DNA of 13,140 bases from Dunaliella salina (Eukaryota > Chlorophyta > Chlorophyceae > Chlamydomonadales > Dunaliellaceae): NCBI GenBank assembly GCA_002284615.2, contig MU069597.1:188610-201749 (forward strand). Direction: 5' to 3'. Both the position numbers and the translations under genes were made by a program. Shown here one piece after another: positions 8,560-13,140 of this stretch. The first letter of the stretch is position 1, and the number at the start of each line of letters is the position of its first letter. The notes below the pieces were generated by a model. The model was not told the DNA's origin and ran no database searches. It saw nothing but the letters and a program-made list of their open reading frames with translations.

Positions 8560-11500
8560 TCAGGATGGTTTCTGATGGTGTCCAGCCTTCCTTGGCCCTG
8601 TCAGCTCCACATCAAGCACACCACTGCCCCCAAACCCCCTGCTTCCTAAAAACTTTTGCTCCTTATCCCCAGTATCACCTCCTTGCTGCCAGGACAGTCC
8701 ACTGGGCACTCGTGCCAACCCTTCTTGCCCATCGTCGCCAGAATCAGGCCCCCTTGCTGCCTGCTTTTGGCCACCACCTCCACTGCTGTCATCATCTTCA
8801 CCAGATTTGTCAACATCAGGTGGGAGAAGCGACAGGAATGGTGCAGGCAGCAACATGCCGAAGTTGCACAGCAGCACCTGCATGCACAAGTCAATGGTCA
8901 GGGTTGGACAGTCAACATCACAGCATGGTCAAAAACAGCAAAGGCAGAGGAAGTGCTCTGCATGGCGCCCTTAGATTCAGAAAGGACACAGCATCGTGTG
9001 AGAAGGAGGAACGAGAGGGGGAAAGGAAACAGTACAGTGGTAGGCAAGAGATGTCACATATTGCACACCTGCAAGGGGACATCCTTTTACACAAGGACCT
9101 GTCTGCCTCCTCAAACTCATGCGACTCATTTTTTTGGCCCCCTGGTTCAAACCCTCTCTCGCTTGCTGTGCTGCCTTTGTTTTTCTGGTTTGCGCTTGCG
9201 CCATCCACTTCCATCCATTCCCATTCCCTCCGGGGGGCCACTATTCACCAGTGCGAACAAGTCCGTGAAATCATCTGAAGTCACACCAATGAATCTGCAA
9301 GCCACCACTTACCAGCGTGAATAAGTTGGTGAAATCATCTGAGGTCACACCCAATGAATTCGTGAGCCATGCACCCAGGGCACTCCCAACAAAGCTTCCA
9401 CCTGTAAGGAAGGGAACACAGCAGTGAGGAATGGAGGCATACAAATTGTCACTGTAGTGAATTGAATTGCCTGATAGCAGGGTGCGTGCTGCAAAGCATT
9501 GGCGGCTGCTCCTCAATTTCTAATCCCTTTTCTGACTCCACACCTCTGTCACCTCAAACAAACAAGGGATTGAAAGACAGCTGCAAGTCAGGAGGTAGCA
9601 GTATGAGATAGAGCCTGTCAGGGTTGAGTCCTTTGCCACTTCGACAAAAAAAATGTCTGCCAAATGTTTGAGAAAGTGCAAGTTTTGACAAACAATGTGA
9701 GCGTGCGTCTGCTTGTAGGCAGGAGGGCAGAGAAGGGGAGGGGCTCCAGCCCCCCCAAGCCCCTTCACCCTCCATATGGCTCCTCCAAGTACAGTGTTCC
9801 AAAGTAAGGGCTAAAGACTGGCCCAACACCTCCCTCGGGCATGTATACCACTCTCAATGTTTCCACTAAGGACCACATGCTGGGCATGGCAAGCAGGCCA
9901 GATGTGTGACAGTTGGCTGCATCATTGTAAGAGATGGCTGCCGATTCCGCAGATAGGTTTGTTCTCATGTTGAGATGAGACTGGATACAGCTGGGTGTAC
10001 CAGTGCATTGGAACAGAGAGGACCACAAAGGATATGATGACCAAGTATGGATCTGTGTTACTACATCAGGGCAAGGTACAGATGGTGAGCGCTGGCGACG
10101 TTCAAAAAAATGAGAGGGAATTGTATAAGCTCCATCTTCAACGCTTGCCTGCCCCAGAGCTATGATCTTAAACTCATACTGGATAAACATTTCCTCCAGG
10201 GAGCGATCCTTGAAAACCTGCTGAAACACAAGGGCGCATTCTTTGACGCATGCTTGGTCAGATGCTTCATAAAGGATAGAAGGGCGGCACCTCACCATTC
10301 AAGGCGCTCATGTGTGTTGCGAACAGGGCGACTCCCATGCAAAGGCGACACCTCACCATTCAAGATGCTTGCGAGGATACCTGCTAAGCTTTAGCTCATG
10401 GGTGCATTCTCTGATGTGTTTTTGATCAGATGCAATCATAAAGAGAACAGAAGGGCAGTTGCTATCGTATGAAATAGAGGGGCTGCACCTCACCGTTCAA
10501 GATGCTCATGAGCGTTGCGAACAGGGTGGCCTCCACGCCCTCTGGACATAGCCTGGCTGCCAGCACCAAGATGGGCATGAAAGAGGCCTGAAACATAGAG
10601 TAAAGAGAAGAAACATCTGGGTGGTAGGACCAACTTGGGCTTGAGGAGGCTCAAAATATGAGGAAGCACCAAGATGAGCATGAAAGAGGCTTGGAACTCT
10701 AAGTGCAGAGAAGGAGAAATATCTGGGCAGTGGCACCTCAATTGTAACCTGGGCTTGAGGAGGCTTAAAATAAGAGGAGCAGAGGAAGAAATGTATCTGG
10801 CTGCGAGGGCTGATCTGGGCATGAAGGAGGCTTGAAACGCAAGGAGCTGAGATGTACAAGCGTTCGGGGCCGCCAATAATGCGCGCCAATGAAGGAGGCC
10901 TGACAAAGTAAAGTAACTGGTCAACTAAGTAGGCAACAGCCAGCAAGCATTCTTGTAAAAAAGATGCGGCACCTGTCCGAGCACCGTGAGGATGGCGCTG
11001 TCACCCAGCACAAACACCTCATTGCTCAGGCCCAGCTGCTGGTTGGCGCCACTGATGAGGATGAGCTGCGTGGAGCCCAGAGCTACGCCCAGCAGCATGG
11101 ACCACCTGTGCATGGGCAAGCCTGGAGATTGTCAACACAGCGCAAAAAGCAGTTGTAGCAGGAAGGACATTGCCACAGTGCAAGAAGTTTTTGTGATAAT
11201 GCTGCCCATCAAGTATGTTGATAAGTTGCCAGATCTGTCACTTCATTTACAGCCTTTATCGCCTGTCTGCCTAGCTCCCCAGTCCATAATAGCTGCGCTT
11301 GCCACTACCTTTCAGAAAAACTTGCAAAGGATCCAGGCAGACTGGCTCAAATACCCCTGAACTGACTCCTCAGAAAGTATTGGCGCTTGGTGAGACCTTG
11401 TAGCAAGTGTGCCTACTCTTCGAGCACTTTATCTCCTCTTCAACTGATCTTGCTCCTCTTGTCACTCTTTGAAAAATTAAAAAAAACTTGCTATTGGTTT

Positions 11501-12608
11501 AATGCACTCAAATCCGTTGTAAGAGAGTCAGGTGCATTTTATATCACATCAAACCCCCCTTTCAACAACACCCCCCAATTTCCCATGAAGCGAGACCCTT
11601 AAAACCCTATGGTTCTCACACTTATGTCCAGTTCACCAATCTCCAAAGGGCCTCGGACAAAGGAAGCTCAATGCATACCCTAATTACCAGGACTTTTCCA
11701 GAGGGGGCTAACTGAGCAAGTGCCCAAACATGCTCCTTTTCTGCCTTTCAGGTGCAGTAACTCACAACCTCTTTATCCGATTGGGACAAATCTGGCTTCA
11801 AAATGTAGCTAGCGTTGTAAGCTACCCAGGCATGTGCTTATCTTTGTGTAAGTCGCCTGTGTGCTAAGACATACTGTGCTAAAGCTCGCGTGGGTCATGT
11901 AAACCCTAGTTTGGTGCTTTTCATGGGAAAATGGCAAAAATTGCCATAAAACATAAACCACTGAGTCTTTTCACTCCATTCTTTTTGCAATGATATTTTC
12001 TAGGGACAAGGATTCCAAATCACTAAAAATCTTTTGATTGGTGTAGTGGGTGGCCTGGAATGGAGATTCGGTGGTAAAAACTAGGCATAGCTCTCATAAC
12101 TGGCAAGCCTCATGCTTCAGTATTAGAGAAAGCTACCCGTAGAAATCAAGTGTGAGGCTTGCCAGTTATGGGAAACATACGCAGGGAGCATGCAAAAACA
12201 CCTGATTTTGGGCCTCAGTTATTCCCCTCTGGGATTTTTCTCTGCAAGTCATAGACAATTCAGCAACCGATTCACCCCTCAAGCTTGGCGAACGATGCCG
12301 TTTTGCACAATACCAATAAGTAGGTGCATTCTATGCTTACAACCTTGTTCCCAAATCAGCAACTTAACCAAGACCTTAGGGCACCAATTTATAATAACTT
12401 GTTGCACAGGTAGCAGCAGCAGGTGTATCCACACACCTTGAAGGTCTGGCATGCCTGGGACAGCAAGCACCATGAAAAAGACAAGTGTCCCAGGGCCGCG
12501 TTTGCTTCCTGCTTTATACCTCTGGAACCATGACCCGTCCAGCTTGCACCTACCAGAGCACAGTGCGTATAGGTACGCGCTTGAGAGCTCCATTGTACAA
12601 TGCCACAC
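8560..12608 (-). CDS. Folate-biopterin transporter (BT1) family protein, C-terminal five exons (5' partial)
   Basis: Minus-strand exons in transcript order: 12608-12554, 11105-10973, 10587-10494, 9401-9313 and 8877-8560 (stop at 8562-8560), about 228 residues. BT1 proteins are major-facilitator-like membrane transporters; relatives carry folates or pterins, and plant homologues include plastid envelope proteins. Family signatures: [38 protein letters not shown] then [36 protein letters not shown] then [24 protein letters not shown] then [13 protein letters not shown], and [19 protein letters not shown]. The tail of about 85 residues is acidic, Gly/Gln-rich and probably disordered. Introns are 1448, 385, 1092 and 435 nt; donors GTAGGT, GTGCCG, GTGAGG and GTAAGT; acceptors CACAG, TTCAG, TACAG and TGCAG; phases 2, 0, 1, 0. 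Three exon edges have decayed tandem copies in the flanking introns. Family members have about 450-550 residues, so the N-terminal half lies right of the window. Substrate is unknown. Confidence 0.92.
9238..9369 (-). repeat. 65-bp tandem duplication of the 3' half of a transporter exon
   Basis: Segment 9305-9369 (3' part of the exon 9401-9313 plus its donor) is repeated at about 9238-9304 in the following intron. The real copy encodes [13 protein letters not shown] and ends at donor GTAAGT. The second copy still reads [13 protein letters not shown] in one frame and keeps a GT donor (GTGAAT at 9248-9243), but it has lost one base. Read-through from the exon therefore shifts frame and meets TGA after about 15 codons. 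It is a non-coding relic under the current frame. Confidence 0.88.
9402..10493 (-). other. 1.09-kb transporter intron with exon-edge copies
   Basis: This is the longest of the three 3'-most introns. Its donor-proximal third (about 10231-10493) is made of copies of the preceding exon's 3' edge. The remainder holds an open minus-strand frame of 177 codons (10298-9765) with no recognised domain, taken as chance. A pyrimidine-rich acceptor (CCTTACAG) lies directly before 9401. Confidence 0.7.
10231..10545 (-). repeat. Repeated copies of an exon 3' edge with 5' splice sites
   Basis: The real exon end and donor (TTGAACG, then GTGAGG, junction 10494/10493) are copied twice in the downstream intron: TTGAATG then GTGAGG at junctions 10357/10356 and 10296/10295. 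The copy at 10231-10340 also covers intron sequence past the donor, matching 10399-10545. It still reads [14 protein letters not shown] in the exon frame, compared with [14 protein letters not shown] in the real exon. Because the copies include intron sequence, the duplication happened after the intron existed. Confidence 0.88.
10357..10380 (-). other. Candidate 24-nt symmetric microexon
   Basis: This segment is preceded on the minus strand by CTTAGCAG and followed by GTGAGG. It is 24 nt long and phase 1 at both ends. Spliced between the exons 10587-10494 and 9401-9313, it would add eight residues (GILASILN) without changing frame or adding a stop. The core is a copy of the upstream exon's last codons (SILNG). 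It may be a chance leftover of the repeat. Confidence 0.3.
10572..10914 (-). repeat. Tandem array of six copies of an exon 5' edge with 3' splice sites
   Basis: Cores on the plus strand start near 10572 (the real exon edge), 10636, 10675, 10750, 10816 and 10885. The spacing is 39-75 bp, with a higher-order period of about 103-114 bp. Read on the minus strand, all six have a T-rich run, then AG, then (G)CCTC. 10562-10591 and 10665-10694 match at 27 of 30 bases; 10636-10663 and 10750-10777 match at 26 of 28. Two copies keep exon-like frames ([10 protein letters not shown] and [13 protein letters not shown], compared with real [13 protein letters not shown]). The array fills nearly the whole 385-nt intron 10972-10588. 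Confidence 0.9.
11106..12553 (-). other. 1.45-kb transporter intron
   Basis: It is bounded by donor CTCTG then GTAGGT (12553) and acceptor GCACAG (ending 11106). Joining across it restores the family sequence (TVLW, then WSMLLG). Apart from a strong hairpin at 12092-12173 it shows nothing recognisable. Several short frames on both strands have no domain. Confidence 0.75.
12092..12173 (+). ncRNA. miRNA-precursor-like hairpin in a transporter intron
   Basis: CATAACTGGCAAGCCTCA (12095-12112) is the exact reverse complement of 12153-12170. As plus-strand RNA the stem extends to about 26 pairs (12092-12117 with 12148-12173), counting three G-U wobbles, with a 30-nt loop. As minus-strand RNA, the sense of the host gene, the 18-bp perfect core also folds. 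Stem and loop sizes fit a plant or algal small-RNA precursor or a small MITE. No promoter or expression evidence is available. Confidence 0.35.
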
Positions 12609-13140
12609 CTGCGGCAACAGCAAGGAGTTCCCCCCGAAACGTGAGCTAGGAAATGCACACCTGCTTCTTTTTAGCAAAAATCACTGGAAAAGCACAGGTC
12701 TGGTTAGCAGCTTTGTTCGATCCAATACTCCAGATGTGTGGAGGTGCAATCGATGAAGTGAGCAGCCCTGAAATTTCTAAATCTTATCAGGGCAAAGAAT
12801 GCTGGTCGCTGGGGAAAAGGGTGCTAACATTTGGTACAATCCTGATGCCAGCAGATCGTGTAACAATGATCAGATGATTTTACCTCTTGTCACTCACTGT
12901 GGGAGTAAGGTGAGCCGCCAAACTCACTTAACTTAAATGAGAAAATCCTTTACAAGCCACACCCACAATGAGCCAAGACACGACCTCTGGCTGCAATCAC
13001 GTCCAAACGAAGGCAAACAAAAACGACAGCACAGTTTTGACCTGCTCTGACCAACTATGGCAACGCTGCCAGGAGTGCAAACATTCCTTGTACCAAGCGC
13101 AAATTGGTTATTGGTAGCCTGCACTTCTTTGCACACACAC
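12609..13140 (-). other. Upstream intron (3' part) of the transporter gene
   Basis: This lies directly upstream, in transcript sense, of the first recognised exon, and ends with the acceptor TTGCTGTTGCCGCAG. No segment matches the expected preceding transporter exon, so the next exon is probably beyond the right edge. An in-frame TAG a few codons before the acceptor excludes simple extension of the exon. Alternatively the exon could begin slightly earlier, after a CCTAG, adding LTFRGELLAVAA. Short frames here look random. Confidence 0.6.

Noticed and set aside
9138..9162. tRNA T-arm-like GGTTCAAACC
   Set aside because: The flanking bases do not form the 5-bp T stem, and no acceptor, D or anticodon arms can be drawn around it.
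8496..9278. Longest open frame in the window (260 codons, plus strand)
   Set aside because: It lies antisense to the last transporter exon and the intron before it. Its protein is low-complexity and His/Pro/Ser-rich with no domain, while the opposite strand has clear family motifs. A second long plus-strand frame at 8656-9324 is rejected for the same reason.
9765..10298. 177-codon minus-strand open frame
   Set aside because: It lies within the transporter intron 9402-10493, partly inside the repeated exon-edge sequence, and shows no recognisable domain. It is most likely chance.
12279..12677. 132-codon minus-strand frame over the first transporter exon
   Set aside because: It is in the wrong frame. 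The family sequence ([15 protein letters not shown]) is in another frame, and only between 12608 and 12554.

Overview
The window looks like nuclear DNA of a green-lineage eukaryote, most likely a chlorophyte alga. Two genes recognisable by protein similarity are each cut into short exons by GT-AG introns that are longer than the exons. Several acceptors have a (T)GCAG end, and TGTAA, the usual green-algal poly(A) signal, lies about 100 nt past one stop codon. Both proteins resemble plant and algal family members. Three ambiguous bases (5371, 5647, 5747) point to a draft assembly. Species cannot be named from the sequence alone.

Layout. (1) 344-3426, plus strand: the last five exons of histidinol-phosphate aminotransferase (histidine biosynthesis); the N-terminal part lies left of the window. 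(2) 3427-8559: about 5 kb of mostly non-coding, repeat-rich DNA. It holds a dispersed CGTAGGCAGAG repeat linked to A/G-rich tracts, an AT-rich TGATTAC cluster, a possible orphan exon (about 4862-4990), one plausible small unknown gene on the minus strand (5782-6177, with its own TGTAA signal), and two clusters of GTTTGAAA-type inverted repeats (6650-6790 and 7735-7960) that look like the ends of a non-autonomous mobile element. (3) 8560-12608, minus strand: the last five exons of a folate-biopterin transporter (BT1) family membrane protein; the N-terminal exons lie right of the window. The two recognised genes point toward each other and do unrelated jobs, so no operon or pathway cluster is implied.

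The most notable structure is in the transporter gene. The introns around two of its exons are built largely from decayed tandem copies of the exon edges, splice sites included. One exon has six 3' splice-site copies on one side and three 5' splice-site copies on the other. One copy forms a 24-nt, phase-symmetric potential microexon. The next exon has a 65-bp tandem duplication that carries its donor but has lost the reading frame. A miRNA-precursor-like hairpin lies in the long intron of the same gene. All exon calls come from reading frames, family similarity and splice consensus, not from transcript data.
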